Source: Symbiodinium sp. CCMP2592
Lineage: Eukaryota > Sar > Dinophyceae > Suessiales > Symbiodiniaceae
Assembly: GCA_905221615.1 (NCBI GenBank)
Contig: CAJNDT010000602.1
Coordinates: forward strand, 617,444 to 681,443
DNA length: 64,000 bases
Direction: 5' to 3'
Part shown: positions 44,672 to 57,284 of the stretch, piece after piece
Layout: each line of letters starts with the position of its first letter
Numbering within the stretch: the first letter of the stretch is position 1
Notes under the pieces: model-generated
What the model was told of the DNA's origin: nothing
What the model saw: only the letters and a program-made list of their open reading frames with translations
Databases searched by the model: none
Translations under genes and position numbers: made by a program

Positions 44672-47600
44672 TCAAGGCTTGAAAAGAGATGCAGCTTCTC
44701 GTCGGAATATCCAGATCGAGCTGTGTTCTCCTTCTACATGCGTCCTGTTGAAGCGCGAGGGCTGCTCATGACCGATAGAGGCAACAACAAATTCATCCGA
44801 AATCGCATCCCCTCCACCAGCGAGGAGGCTTGCAAGTGGCTGGGTTTGGCCTAGGTCGGGCAAAGCTGCAGCCTCGCTTCCCGCATTCTCGTCTGCCAGA
44901 GGTTCCCAGGCTAAGCTGAAATCCTCCAGCTGCAGCACAGCTGGTGGCGCAGCCAACAATGATCGAAGCTGGTGCAGGGCAGACAGCTTGAATTTCATGG
45001 TAATGAACATCCCCCGCTGCACCACCTTTCTCAGATCTTGAAGGGCCAAGCTTTTCCGAAGTGATTCCGATCCTGCAGGCACGTCAACTGGGTCCTGTGC
45101 AATCGGAAGCGCACGCTGCGACACGGACCGTTGTGGCACCGCCACTGGAAGTTCCAGGGAATACTTGCAGTAGGGATCATCGTGGTATATCATCCGGAAT
45201 TCCATATCCTTCTGTTTGCCGGTATCCAATCGCAGCCACCCACTCTTCAACATCATGTCCGCATCAAACCCCAAAGCCTGAGCAGCGGCACGACCATTTG
45301 ACACACCATCCATGATCGATGCCAGCTCCAGTGCATCGTCAGGACGGGCACAAAGGTGCGCCCTGATCTCAAGGAGGCGATGGGACAGGCTCGTATACGC
45401 AGCAGAATGATGAGGAGCATGTTGGGAGGCCTTCTTCGTGCGAGCATGCTGAGCCTCCACTCTCCAGGCTGAGGCGAACATGAGGCGGAGCTCGGCGGCC
45501 TGCACTTTCAGAGGCAGCAAAACATCGCTGTCATCCCAGAGTCCGCCCCCCTCGACGAAAGCATGCAAAGCATCCATGTGGTCCCGGAGCTTCATGATCC
45601 GCGGGTGGCTGCAATTTGAACTGAGGCACTTCTGCAGGCATTTCACACGGACCTTTGGATTACGGTGAGCCAAACCGGCCAGGACATGTGGGGGCTCTTG
45701 CCAAAAGCTCAACTTCAGCACATAGGTGGTCACGATGCGCCTTCTTGCAACCTCAAAATCCTGCATAAGGCCCCGTACCTGGACGTCTGTCAAGCCTCTG
45801 GGTAGCGAGACTTCAAGACGGCTGGCACTTGCATCAACAAGAGACTGGATCAAGTGAAAAGAGTCTCTTGAAGCTAGCTCAGCACACCGTCTACCTCTGA
45901 GCGGACACAAGCACACTAAGGTTTTCAACTCTGGAAGATCCGAGTCCTGCCACTGCTCGTGGCAGGGACACCCACTCACAAACCGCACAGGCACAGCCTG
46001 GCGTTGCACAATGGCCACTTGAAGAAGAACCTTGATGGAGCCCCAGAAAAACGGTGATGATACACCTTCGTCCGCGGCTTTCAAATTGACACCCAAATCA
46101 CCCTCTGCTGTATCACCAGGTCTGGCATTCGGGACCGATTCGTGACTGGCATGCTTGGACCCCAAGAAGCGACCCAGATTCCAATGCATCCTCAATGCAC
46201 CCTCAAGTTCGTGGATCTCTTCTATGGCTGCTGCAACAGTGCTCCATCGTTTCTCGTGAGGAACGACTTCAAAAGACTGAATCATGTCCATGTATGCAAG
46301 CGCCGGTCCATGACTGAAACACGTTTCAATGACCTGTTGCTTAGTCTCTCGCCCTGCAAGCAATGAGCAAATGGCCTTCAAGGAAACCATCATTTCTGAA
46401 TAACAGCTCAGAACATCCTCCAAGTTTGCAGTGACATTGTGAATGACGTGCATCATGCCCGGCCCCTCGAGGCTGTGTGAGAAATCAACAGTCTCAACCT
46501 CGGCAGCAGTCGCATCGGCTAAAGCTGGTTGGTCGGAGACCTGAAAACAATCCTCCTCAGTGGCTGCTGCTGGCACGACAAACATCTCCTCCTGCTCTAG
46601 CCTGGTTTCCATCGCCTTGCAATGTAGGTAGGGGGGCAACATGACCTCCAGACTGACCTTATCCACCCGGGAGAAAGACTTCTCCGTCCCGTAGCCAGTG
46701 TGAATACTGACAATGGAATGGCAAAGTTCTGCTAGGGATGACCGGCTATCCACAAGAAGTGCCAGGGTGTGCAGAAAGACACGCAGCTTCGCAGGAAGAT
46801 TCGTTCGGGAATGTGCCAACATGATGATGGGCGCGACATGCCAGGTGAAAACACTTGACAACGTTCGCAGCATCATCGCACCCTCTGTGTGTCTCTGATC
46901 GGCTCTGTCCTCATCACTCCTGGAGGTGAGGCGGCCCAGCTGCACCAAGTCCTGCAAAAGCAAAGTGATAGCAAGTGAGCTCGCTTGGAAGAAGTTTGAC
47001 TGCTGGCTCTCAGATTCAGATCACGCTCGAAATCATTTTGCGATGAATCTGCACAAGCATCGCCTGTTTTGAGACTGGCCGTTGCAAAATGCACGGCCAG
47101 GCCATGAAGGCTCTGAAGAGCAAGATGAAAGGCAGTCGGCGGCTCGATTGGCCGATTGGCATCAGCAGTGCGATTCAGCAGGCACCCGGTTCCCAGTGAA
47201 CAGGCAACAACACCAGAGTTATGAGTTAAGTAGCTGCTGGTGGCACGGGCCGAATGTTACAGCGTAGCTGTTTGTTTTTTGACACTGACCAAAACAGCCT
47301 GAGACAGCCGCCTTGCTCACTGGGCTCGCGAGGCCAGGAGGCTGAAGCCCTCTCACATCCTTTTGCTGGACTCCAGGAAGTTGCAAGAAGTGGCCAACAC
47401 GCTGGCACTCGTCCCCGTCCTTGCCCGTATCGATGCCAGCCCAGCCGCCTCCGCCTCCGTCTCCACCGCCCGGGCCAGGGCTGGCCAAGCCCCTCCGAGA
47501 GGGAACTCCTGAGGAACCCTGGGCCCCACTGTGACGGCGTTGCTTCTTCAGAGGCGCGGCGGCGGTTGCGGGATCATTCTGCAACGGCTGCTCTCTTGCC

Positions 47601-49847
47601 TCCACCAGGGTCACCTTCTTCCTACGTGGAAGCGGAGACCGCGACGCCTCCGCACCCTCATCCTTCTTGCCATCGGCACCAAAGCCACCGCCATTGCCCT
47701 TGCCGTAGATCTTTTGGCATTGGGATCCTTGGTGTCGCCGGGCTTCTTGAAGTACGGCCCGTACTTACAGGTGTACTTGTGTTGCGACCAGGATATGTCG
47801 CAATCGACGATCCACTTGTGGCACTGCGGGCACGGCTTGCGAAGCCCTCGCACACCTCGCGCCTGCTGGCAGCGCACGCTGTACTGTTGGTGGCTCTTCA
47901 AAGATTCGAGCTGCCCTTGCACGAACTTGTGGCAAAACTCACAAATCATGCCCTCGTCCTCGTCATAGTGGATGGGCTCAAGCTCAAGCTCAGGCACTGA
48001 CAACTGACAACGGCGAGCGTGGCACTGGAGGTGGAGGAGGCGTCGCGGGACCTGGAACCGGTGACCCCTTGCCACGGCCACCATTGCCATCCTCCTCGAT
48101 CGCCACCTCTTCAAGCCGCTCATCCCCCGACTCGCTCAAGGACACTCTCTTGACACCATCAGCGAGCACCTCGTCATCCTTCTTCACATTCTTCTTCTTC
48201 TCAGCTTCAGCTTCGGTCTCGTAGCTGCTGCTTTCGTGCACATGGGCCCCACTCCGGGCCATACGAGAGGCCATGCCAGCTGCCGCCGCGACCACACCGA
48301 TTCCGAGACCCAGCGGGTCCATATGGGCGACAGCTTGAAGGCACACTGCAGCGGCAACAGTATCAGTGACGTTCAAAGGCACACGAAGCACTAACAGCAA
48401 CATGGCAACACTGTCACACATCAAGTCAGCACTGCCGCACAAGGACGCAAAGTAGTGGCAAACAGCAGGCATCTGGTCGGTCCTCGTGCAACTGGACCAA
48501 CTCCTCGGTCTTGACAATGTTGAGCACCGTGACTTGGTACTCTTGCTTCGCCTGCCACGTTGCATCAGTCTGCACATAAAACTGCAACACCAGCCCCACC
48601 ATGCTGCCGCAAGTGGGAGCACACCCACTTACGGAAGAGAAGTGACCAAGAGACATCAATGCGTAACCGACATCTGGAAAGAGTCGCTGCAGATGGAATC
48701 CTCAATCTTGAACCCTCATCTGTGCCGTCAATAAACTCAACTGCATCTTCCTTGGTGCCTTCAGGAAGAGTGACAGCGCATGCATGTCGCAATGTTGCCT
48801 TCAACTCCCTATCATTCTGCAAGAGCCCTGCTACCCAAAAGAATTCCACCAGCCTGCCAGCCGCATACTTGCGACTCCTCCCCAAGGAGCCAGCTTGCCA
48901 TCGGAAAACACGCTTTTCAAGCTCCTGTTTCTGTAATGCCTGAGCTGCTGACACAAGATGTTGCATGAGCTGTGTCCTGTTCCCCTCCCCAGGTGAGGTC
49001 TGCAACAGTCCTGAGCACACGATCTGTAGCATGTCAAGCGGAGCACCCTGGGCATCATCACATCCCTGAATATATTTCCATATATGCAGGTGGTCTGGCA
49101 AACTCTGGAAGGAATCTCGCAACGAAACCAAAGTCTCCAAAATCGGCTTTGCACAACGTGACGTCTGCCAGCCTGCTACCAAGCTCACTGATGGCACAGC
49201 TTCAGGCACTGCAACTCGAGTCCAGTGCTGAGTTGCCAACAGATACATGATAGGCTTGGGCAATCTCAAGACTCAAGACAAGCTCAGGACATTCACTCAC
49301 CACTTGCCAAGTGCTTCCAGCCAGCAAACTCACGGGATCCCACACCAGTAACACGCTTGTCCCACAAGCGTGCTGCCCAAACAGGGTTCAACTGGAAAAA
49401 GGTGTGTTTTCCAGTTTGCGTTTCTTGCAGAGACAAGGGAACTGACAGCATCGCAGCTTTGACTACCCGAAAATAATACAGCGATGACTCCATCAAATCA
49501 TTCTCAAGCGTACTCCACAAATCATACTGAGCTTTCATCTCCGGGCAAAGCTGCAAAAGCGAATGCTGCACAGCTAGTGGCTCGATAAGGGCTAGTCCGA
49601 CGATTTGATGCCCACCTGGCCAAATCGATCGGCAAACAAATCCTACTTCCATGTCATTCTGCTGCTCATACTCTGACAAGCATTCATGAACCCTTGGGCT
49701 AGTTTCTGCTGACATGTTCAGGAAGTCGTACTGCTTGCGGCTCGTTCCGTGCTGCTGATCATGCAATTTACGCTTGCCATCGCTGAAGGTAGCCAGCCAA
49801 ACGACTTTTTGCACAAGATCTGCTGCCATCGGATCTAGCTGGGGCAC
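44672..49847 (-). pseudogene. Broken transposase-like mobile-element gene with C2HC fingers
   Basis: A minus-strand gene in three proposed exons: up to 49301; 49208-47321; and 46951-44672, which is open for 760 codons. The 92-bp intron (49209-49300, GTGAGT...GCAG) and the 369-bp intron (46952-47320, GTGAGC...TTTTGCAG) both keep phase. Features in order: IPSAATLSRCRLRID and QTDATWQAKQEYQV near 48700-48530, an acidic then proline-rich linker, two C2HC fingers (C-x2-C-x13-H-x6-C and C-x2-C-x13-H-x3-C, about 47930-47760), TGYGTEKSF near 46690, MHVIHNVTANLEDVL near 46450, and a GCPCHE...CPLRGRRCAEL segment near 45960-45890. The arrangement resembles abundant dinoflagellate transposase-like ORFs as I recall them, where TDxGTE is expected; here the Asp is Gly. 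Exon 2 is broken by four small indels, so it is probably inactive. The exact family is unverified. Confidence 0.6.
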
Positions 49848-49849
49848 CT

Positions 49850-50265
49850 ATTTATCAAAACAGCTGATATGAGAAAAACTCCATGTCACCATGCGGTTTA
49901 ATCAGCTTGTCACATTGGAACTCGGTTCTGTTCTGTTCCATTAAAACCTGAGCTGCTTTTACACGGCTTAAACTAGAAACTGACTGAACAGACCATTGCC
50001 TCCGTCGGTCTACAACTCTGCTGCGAAAAACTGCGGAATCATCAATCCAGCACTATAAAATTCGTCACACATGCGGCCTGGTTTCCAAAAGACTGGTTCC
50101 AAAAGAAGTGGGCCAATAGCCACCGAACCCCAAACAGCTTTCAATTGCAGCACAAACCCCGGACCGAGCAATTAGCCTCGAATTGTGTCCCCAGAGCCAC
50201 CGGAGCACGTCAGAAGAGACTTAACGAAATTAGCTACCGAATACCTATAAGAAAAAATTCCGAAT
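49850..50265. other. Gene-free stretch upstream of the transposase-like gene
   Basis: There is no motif or repeat. An AG acceptor (CCCCAG) near 49840 leaves open that further 5' exons exist, but none was recognised. Confidence 0.4.
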
Positions 50266-51038
50266 ACAAGGACTCCTTAAGTACAATTCCGAGTTCAAGT
50301 TAATTCGGAATTGTATATATACCCATACATATACATGGGTATATATACAATTCCGAATTCATCCCCGACCCTAGGGGTGGAGTTAGGGCCGAATGGGTGC
50401 ACATGGCGCAAAGGAACCTATACCTAGGGTACCCATATATTGCCAGCGATTCCTCTCAAAGTAATCCCCGAATTCCAGAATGAGCCCGAATACCTACAAG
50501 AACAAATTCCGAACTCATCCCCGACTCTAGGGGTGGAGTTAGGGCTGTATGGGTGCGCATGGCGCCAAGGAACCTATACTAGGATACCCATATAATTAAT
50601 GCTATACAAGGACTCCTTAAGTACAATTCCGAGTTCAAGAAAATTCGGAATTGTATATATACCCAGACATATACAATTCCGAATTCATCCCCAACCCTAG
50701 GGGTGGAGTTAGGGCCGTATGGGTGCGCATGGCGACAAGGAACCTATACTAGGGTAACCATAATTAATGCCAGCACAAGGAATCCCAATGCCAGCACAAG
50801 GAATCCCAAAGTACAATTCCGAATTCAAGAAAATTCGGAATTGTATATATACCCATACATATATATGGGTATATATACAATTCCGAATTCATCCCCAACC
50901 CTAGGGGTGGAGTTAGGGCCGTATGGGTTCGCATGGCGCCAAGGAACCTATACTAGGGTACCCTTATAATTAATGCCAGCACAAGGAATCCCAAAGTACA
51001 ACTCCGAATTCAAGAAAATTCGGAATTGTATATATACC

Positions 51039-51077
<39 letters not shown>

Positions 51078-51190
51078 GTATATATACAAATTCCGAATTC
51101 ATCCCCGACCCTAGGGGTGGAGTTAGGGCCGTATGGGTGCGCATGGCGCAAAGGAACCTTATACCTAGGGTACCCAATAGGGTACCCTTA
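50266..51190. repeat. Palindrome-rich tandem repeat, about five units of 150-215 bp
   Basis: CCCTAGGGGTGGAGTTAGGG recurs near 50370, 50526, 50696, 50901 and 51111. Between copies lie two palindromes: ATTCCGA...TCGGAAT around GTTCAAG or ATTCAAGAAA, and TATATACCCATACATA with its inverse ATATGGGTATATA. Units differ mainly in the AT-rich palindrome, which is expanded to a TA run at 51047-51075. GAATTCCGA words abound. Confidence 0.85.
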
Positions 51191-51560
51191 ATATTAGACC
51201 CCGATCGAAATAACCCCCGGCCTCGAAATGTGCCAGGAGTCGTGGGTCCCATCGATGCCGTGCCCACCTGGGCAGCATCTGGTGTTATAATTCTATAAAT
51301 ATATACATATATATATATATACACATATCTACTAATACCAATTTGGTTATACCCGAGCCGATACCACCCCTATATGTAGGGATCGTATAGGGTTTCCGCT
51401 CCAGCGTTAGGGTCCGGGCTTAGGGTGTGCCGGGGAATAATATTTAAGGTCTTTGAGGTTTACTGGTTTAGGGTGCCAAAAGCACTGCTGGTTTAAGCTT
51501 GGGCCGTACATACGGTTGCGGGCTGGGTCGGGGCAGGGGCTTAGGGAGTATCAGGGCAAT
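51191..51560. other. Gene-free stretch
   Basis: A short TA microsatellite occupies 51297-51330 and a few telomere-like words 51410-51475. Nothing else is seen. Confidence 0.5.
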
Positions 51561-51589
51561 TTGAAATTAATTATACAACCCAACCTGAC

Positions 51590-51870
51590 GACGAGCCGGC
51601 CACGAGGAGGTCGATGTTGTGCAACGGTGTGCCTTTCCAATGGCGCTGGCGACTTCCTCTTCGGAAAGCTTTGCGTCGCTCAGATCCTTCGGTGGCATGT
51701 TTTGCCGTGGTGACTTGGGCTGCCGCTCATTACAACAGTAATGGCATTTCTTGCAGCAGTACCCGCCAAAATCGGTGCAATCGTGCACGATGAAAGCGCA
51801 TGCCGCGGCAGCGCAGCTGTAGCTATAGCTGTGCCAATGGAAGTAGTCAATCAATGATCTCCGGCTCGTG
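51590..51870 (-). CDS. Candidate cysteine-rich exon, unknown
   Basis: A minus-strand frame reads ACAFIVHDCTDFGGYCCKKC then HYCCNERQPKSPRQN and an acidic-basic tail (DLSDAKLSEEEVASAIGKAH). The clustered cysteines and mixed composition look protein-like, but no family, start or splice boundary is clear. Confidence 0.3.
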
Positions 51871-51956
51871 CTGCAGGGGTTGGGTGGGCTTAGAAAATCG
51901 AGCATTGTTCTAGGCCGGAGGGCTGGTATTCCTAAACCTATAAGTCTCGATATCAA

Positions 51957-52000
51957 TCATATATATATATATATATATGTATGTGTATATATATATATGA
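51957..52000. repeat. TA/TG microsatellite
   Basis: A TATATA run with a central TGTATGTG. Confidence 0.85.
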
Positions 52001-52194
52001 GTCGGCGTCAAAATTACTTGTTCATGCTGCTTTTGGTTTTGAATTAGCGCGTCCCCTATCGATCCTCGAGGTTTTTGCCTCGTGCACCTGCAAGGACCAT
52101 ACGACTAAGTAGACTTGTTAAGCTATATGAGATGTACTGGGAGTTACTGCGTTTCCTGAGTGCAAGTGACGAGTTCCAGGAGAGAAGAGAGGAG

Positions 52195-52620
<426 letters not shown>

Positions 52621-53155
52621 TCTTCCCCATGACATGGCCAGACCCTCGCACGCAAGCATACTTTCAAGTGCGACAAGTACCTAAATGAGCCATGGGGTTG
52701 TTTAGCACGTTCTTGACGCGTTTGGGGTATCGACCGGTCATCAATCTGGTTATCGATCCATATCTGACATGAAACCTGAAAACGTGCAGAACGTATGAAG
52801 AACAAGCTTTCAGCGCACAGGTTTACAGCCCTTTCCGAAACAATCCGCACACAAGTTTAAGCTTCGAATCGATGGACGTTCCGTGCACGCATCTGAAAGC
52901 TTCCGTGTCGGTCGCTTTGCCGTAGGCACAGACTGTGAGGCAATACTTTGCATGCTTTTTCCGCTTCGAGGGGTAGCTCAAATCCGAGTACGGCGCATGC
53001 TTCTGCTAGCCTATCTTATCATGGGTTATCGTTTTAGCGCGTCCCCTATCGATCCTCGGGGTTTTGGCACAACAACTACCCTCTACACTAAAATACATAA
53101 ACGATAATTTTGACCATAACTCATATACCGATCTGGCCCGGAGGAAGACCAAGAA
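52621..53155. other. Gene-free stretch
   Basis: The 21-base word GCGTCCCCTATCGATCCTCG plus G occurs at 53040 and, with one difference, at 52049, on either side of the TAG repeat. Nothing coding is supported. Confidence 0.4.
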
Positions 53156-53159
53156 TTTT

Positions 53160-53960
53160 CCTGGCAGGGTTTAGGGTTTCGGGTTTTGGTTTTAGGGTAT
53201 TTCTCCGGCTGAGCTCCACATAGGATTTCGGCTTTAGGGTTTCAGGGTTTTTTGTGGGGTGTAGGGTTTTGAGGGTTTGGGGTTCAGGGTTCAAGTTTCA
53301 GGGTTTGAGTCAAGGGTTTTGGGTTTTAGGACCCCGGAATCATGGCATCCGAAACCCTAAATGCGAACCTCTGACTGAATGCTATTTGACCCTGCACCAG
53401 AATCCAAAAAAAGAAGAGGCTGGGCCCTATCGAAACCCGAGCCCGAACCCTAGACCCTAAACCTCGAAAGCTGTAGGCGCTCAAGGTTCGGGGTTTGGGG
53501 TTTAGGGTTCAAGGGTTTAGGGTTCACGTTAAGGGTTTTAGGTTTTAGGACCCCGGGATAATGGCATCCCGAATCCTAAATCCGAAGCCCTGGCCGGGTA
53601 AAAAACCCTTAACCCTGCACTAGAACCCTAAGCCCTGAACCCTATATTTAGTACAACCCAAGACGAGGCTGGGCCATATCGAAACCCCAGCCCAAACCCT
53701 AAACTCTAAATCTCGAAAACTCGACCCATATCCTAATTCATATAACCTATTCCCCGATATAGCTGGGAGCCCAGGCATCCCAGCGATCATCCACCAGCGA
53801 GCCAGCACCTGCATCGCAGGAAGGCTTAAAGTAGTAGAGGGTTAAGGGTTTTGTGTTCGGGGTTCGGGGGTTCGGTGCACCACCTTCTCCCAGCGATGCA
53901 CCGAACCCCCCAACGCCGATGTAGTCGAGCCAATGCATTAGGGTTTTGGGCTTAGGGATT
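53160..53960. repeat. Telomere-like block with a 220-245 bp tandem duplication
   Basis: TTTAGGG/TTCAGGG words are dense. The segment with GGTTTTAGGACCCCGG and GAGGCTGGGCC...TATCGAAACCC occurs twice (53328 and 53548; 53417 and 53662), so a mixed unit of G-rich and C-rich telomere-like DNA was duplicated. Near 53870-53930 there is a hairpin of GGGGGTTCGGTGCA and its inverse. Confidence 0.7.
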
Positions 53961-54279
53961 TTGCACTAATGACCGGCCTATCTGTATAAACCCAAATGAC
54001 TCCAAAACAAGACCCTCGCCCCTGATCCCGAAAAGAAGCTAGAAAATATCCCTATGCACACCCGACATCCGAAATTCTCAAACCTGCTAAACCCGACAGC
54101 CTAAACCCTAATCTAGGGCAGGGATTAGGGATCTTATATAATTTATGTTATGGGTTGAAGCGGCTTTCGCCACAAGGCAGCGCAGCCGCGCAAGCGCCCC
54201 GCCGCGGATGGAGATGCATCTGCGAAATCTGGATCTGGGCTTTTATAATATATTTACTATATCCGCGGCTTTAGGGCTA

Positions 54280-54600
54280 TTCGGGACATGGGGCTTAGGG
54301 TTGGGCCTCGGGCCCGCGCTTTAAGGATGTGGGGTTTGGGTTGGGTTTGGCATTTACGGTTTAAGATTGGCCTTGAAGGCCGGTATATGGGTTCGGGATT
54401 TGGGCTTGGGGCTGGGCCTCAGGCCTGGTTCTTAAGGATCTAAGGTCTAGGGTTGGGTTTGGGATTTAGGGTTTTACGTTGGGCTTGAAGCCCGAATGGC
54501 TGGGCCTCAGGCGCGGTTATTAAGGATCTAGGGTCTAGGGTTGGGTTTGGGATTTAGGACTTTACGTTGGGTTTGAAGCCCGAATATTTGGGATTTCACA
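54280..54600. repeat. G-rich tandem repeat, about 95 bp unit
   Basis: GCTGGGCCTCAGG, TTAAGGATCTA, GGTTGGGTTTGGGATTTAGG and GAAGCCCGAAT recur in order at 54410-54500 and 54500-54590, with a more diverged copy at 54300-54400. Confidence 0.7.
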
Positions 54601-54699
54601 CCTCAATAGTGGGTGGGGGGTTCGGGTTTGGGATTGAGGGTTTAGATTTGAGCCGGGCGGGGGCCCGGATTTTGAGTAAGTCGGATTGCATGGGGTCCG

Positions 54700-54704
54700 C
54701 CGCG

Positions 54705-54736
<32 letters not shown>

Positions 54737-56160
54737 GGGTTAGGGCTTAGGGCTTAAGACAACCCAAATTGGACTAGGGTACCCCAAATTCGATTCGGGA
54801 ATAGGGCTTAAGGAAAATGGGGGGATCCTATACAGCCCTTCGCGCCTAAAGCCTAGGACCTAGACCTATCCTACCTATCCCCTAGACCCTTGGGCCGTGG
54901 GCCCGCAGACTGATGTGGGTCTGCCTGGCATGTGCTCTGCTGCCATCTGGATAACACCGGAGTTATAGCTAGAGCAAATATATAAAACCTATAAAACCTT
55001 ATATAAACCCGAATTCAAACTATTCAATTTGATTCATATATACTTCGGCCAGCATTTGGCCCTGTGTGTATATATGTAGGGGCTTAAGGTCTCGCCCCAG
55101 GTCAGGGGCTGCCTATTATTCCTGCAATCCAAAACAAGATCTTGAATCCCTATAATAAGAATTCGGCGCCCAACCTGAAACCTAAGACTTTAAACCCGAA
55201 AACCCGGATGCTGAAGCCTAAGAGTTTAAACCCGAAAACCCGGAAGTTCCCATGCGCCACAAACATTAGGGTTTCTCAAAACGCGAGCTGGCATAACAAC
55301 TTAAAACCTCTAAACCTCAGACCACACATGGCATAAGACACTCAGCACCGCGCCTTAACTTATATTATGTCTTTCCTCGAATTAACCCTTAAACCTAAAC
55401 CCAAATCCCGATAACCCTGGGCGAAATCCTCGCTGCCTGGCCCGAGGTTCTGCCGGCAGACCATCGTGTGCTACGCGATTAAAAGTTTGTGCTGCGTGTC
55501 TGCTTTCCTATACTATCAGGTGGAGTTATCTCTTCAAGGGTTAGTGCCCCCGGGGCTAGTTCTATAGCGGGCTGGGCTAAATATAGTTTAGGGTTTGGGG
55601 TTTAGGGTGCCATGTCGTTCACATGAATGCATCTTAATGAGCCACCGCGAGGCACGGGGCGATGTCGTAACCCTAAAACCCGAAACCCTTCATATCAGAT
55701 CCCTGAAAACCCTAAAATCTAAGCCCTGGATCGGTTTAAGAGCACTTGTATCAGCAATGACATATATCTTCAAGCCCAATTATTATGTCACTTCAAGAGC
55801 TGGTGATGTTAGTATAATGTTACTTGCATAGTGGGGCAAAAAACTAGTCACTTCGAGGGGTTTGTGCATCATAAAAGAATGACATCCAGTACTGGTCGTT
55901 TGGAGGGTCCTGGTTAACGATAGAAACATATTTGGGCACAAGGTTTGCCCAACATGTACAGGTTGTATTGTCTCTTGCTTCGCTTTATCATGCTATGGGG
56001 CCAGAAAGAGCGTGTAAGCGGACAAGCTGTGAGCACAAAGTCTTCTCTGACTCCAGTGAACCAGATACATATATATATATATATGTATATGTATATTTAT
56101 ATTTATATTTCCCCACCCTCGGTGTGGGGTTGTTAAATGTTACAGTCAGCTATTACTCCT
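54700..56160. other. Gene-free stretch with sparse repeats
   Basis: TA microsatellites occupy 54711-54735 and 56068-56105. The word TAAACCCGAAAACCCGGA is tandemly duplicated near 55192 and 55228. No gene is supported. Confidence 0.5.
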
Positions 56161-56161
56161 C

Positions 56162-56475
56162 GCCCGCTGAGATTACCTCCTGGAGTACCCAACCCTACCG
56201 TAAGAATCCCTGGAGTGCCCAACCCCACAGACTACCGTGAGAATCCCTGGAGTGCCCAACCCCACACACTACCGTGAGAATCCCTGGAGTGCCCAAGCCC
56301 ACAGACTACCGTGAGAATCCCTGGAGTGCCCAACCCCACAGACCACCGTGAGAATCCCTGGAGTGCCCAACCCCACAGACTACTGTGAGAATCCCTGGTG
56401 TGCCCAACCCCACAGACTATTGTGAGAATCCCTGGAGTGCCCAACTCCACAGACTACTATGAGAATCCCTCGGGT
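56162..56475. repeat. 37-bp minisatellite, eight copies
   Basis: The unit GAGAATCCCTGGAGTGCCC followed by AACCCCACAGACTACCGT repeats at an exact 37-bp period from about 56200 to 56465. Copies differ by one to three substitutions. Its exact period and low divergence indicate recent expansion. Confidence 0.9.
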
Positions 56476-56577
56476 GCTCGGGAACACCAGGGTTTAAGGT
56501 TTAGGCTCGGGTTCTTTAGGTCTTAGGATTTGCGTGTAGGAAGGACAAGGCGCTAGGGTGGGGATGCTCGAAGTAAA

Positions 56578-56677
56578 ATTATATATGTATATATATATAT
56601 ATATATATGTATACGTGTGTACTAAATGAACTAACTAATGAAAGAAGAGCAAATCATAATAAATACGAGTGGTATGT

Positions 56678-56722
<45 letters not shown>

Positions 56723-56735
56723 CACAATACAACAT
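56578..56735. repeat. Two TA microsatellites
   Basis: TA runs lie at about 56580-56610 and 56680-56718. Confidence 0.88.
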
Positions 56736-57059
56736 GAAGATATGCATATTATGCATAGACTTACCTGAGACAAGCGGCCGCCAGGCAGACCACGGCACTG
56801 TCTCCCGCAAGCGCCAGTCGTTTACAGCCTACGACAAAGTTGGAAGGCGGGGAAGTCATGCCAAGCCAAACTATGTGACGCTATATTGCATTATCTTATG
56901 TTGCGTTGTGTTGAATTTAATTGTTTTGTATGTTTTATCACATCGGTACGGTCCTATACTGGGTTATCTCATGTTGTATTGTAATTATACGATGCTACGA
57001 TTCATAATGCTTACCATATGCATTAGCTTCTATACTTATACGGTATAGGCTAACGCAAA

Positions 57060-57265
57060 CAGGAGTTCTCATATCACGACACATGTCGACGATCGGATCC
57101 ACGGAATCGAACTTGCCCGTAGCCATCCCTCCTCCCGGCTCCCTCCGCCAGTGGGCAGTAGGTGCATAGTTGGGTGCAGATTTGGAGGCGCGATGTTGGA
57201 GGTCAGAAATCGGGTCTTCGTCTTCTGCTTTGCCGGAGCACTGCGTGACTCTTGCAGGTTCAAGT
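57060..57265 (-). CDS. Candidate exon, unknown protein
   Basis: A minus-strand frame reads ARVTQCSGKAEDEDPISDLQ and later GKFDSVDPIVDMCRDMRTPV. It follows a possible acceptor (AACCTGCAAG). The composition is coding-like against AT-rich flanks, but no family or second exon was recognised. Confidence 0.3.
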
Positions 57266-57284
57266 TTCCCGGTAAGTTTCAACC

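Noticed and set aside
48560-48625. GTAAGT...GCAG intron to explain the break before the QTDATWQ motif
   Set aside because: The splice would join out of phase and give a stop; one extra base in the CCCC run at 48594 explains the break better.
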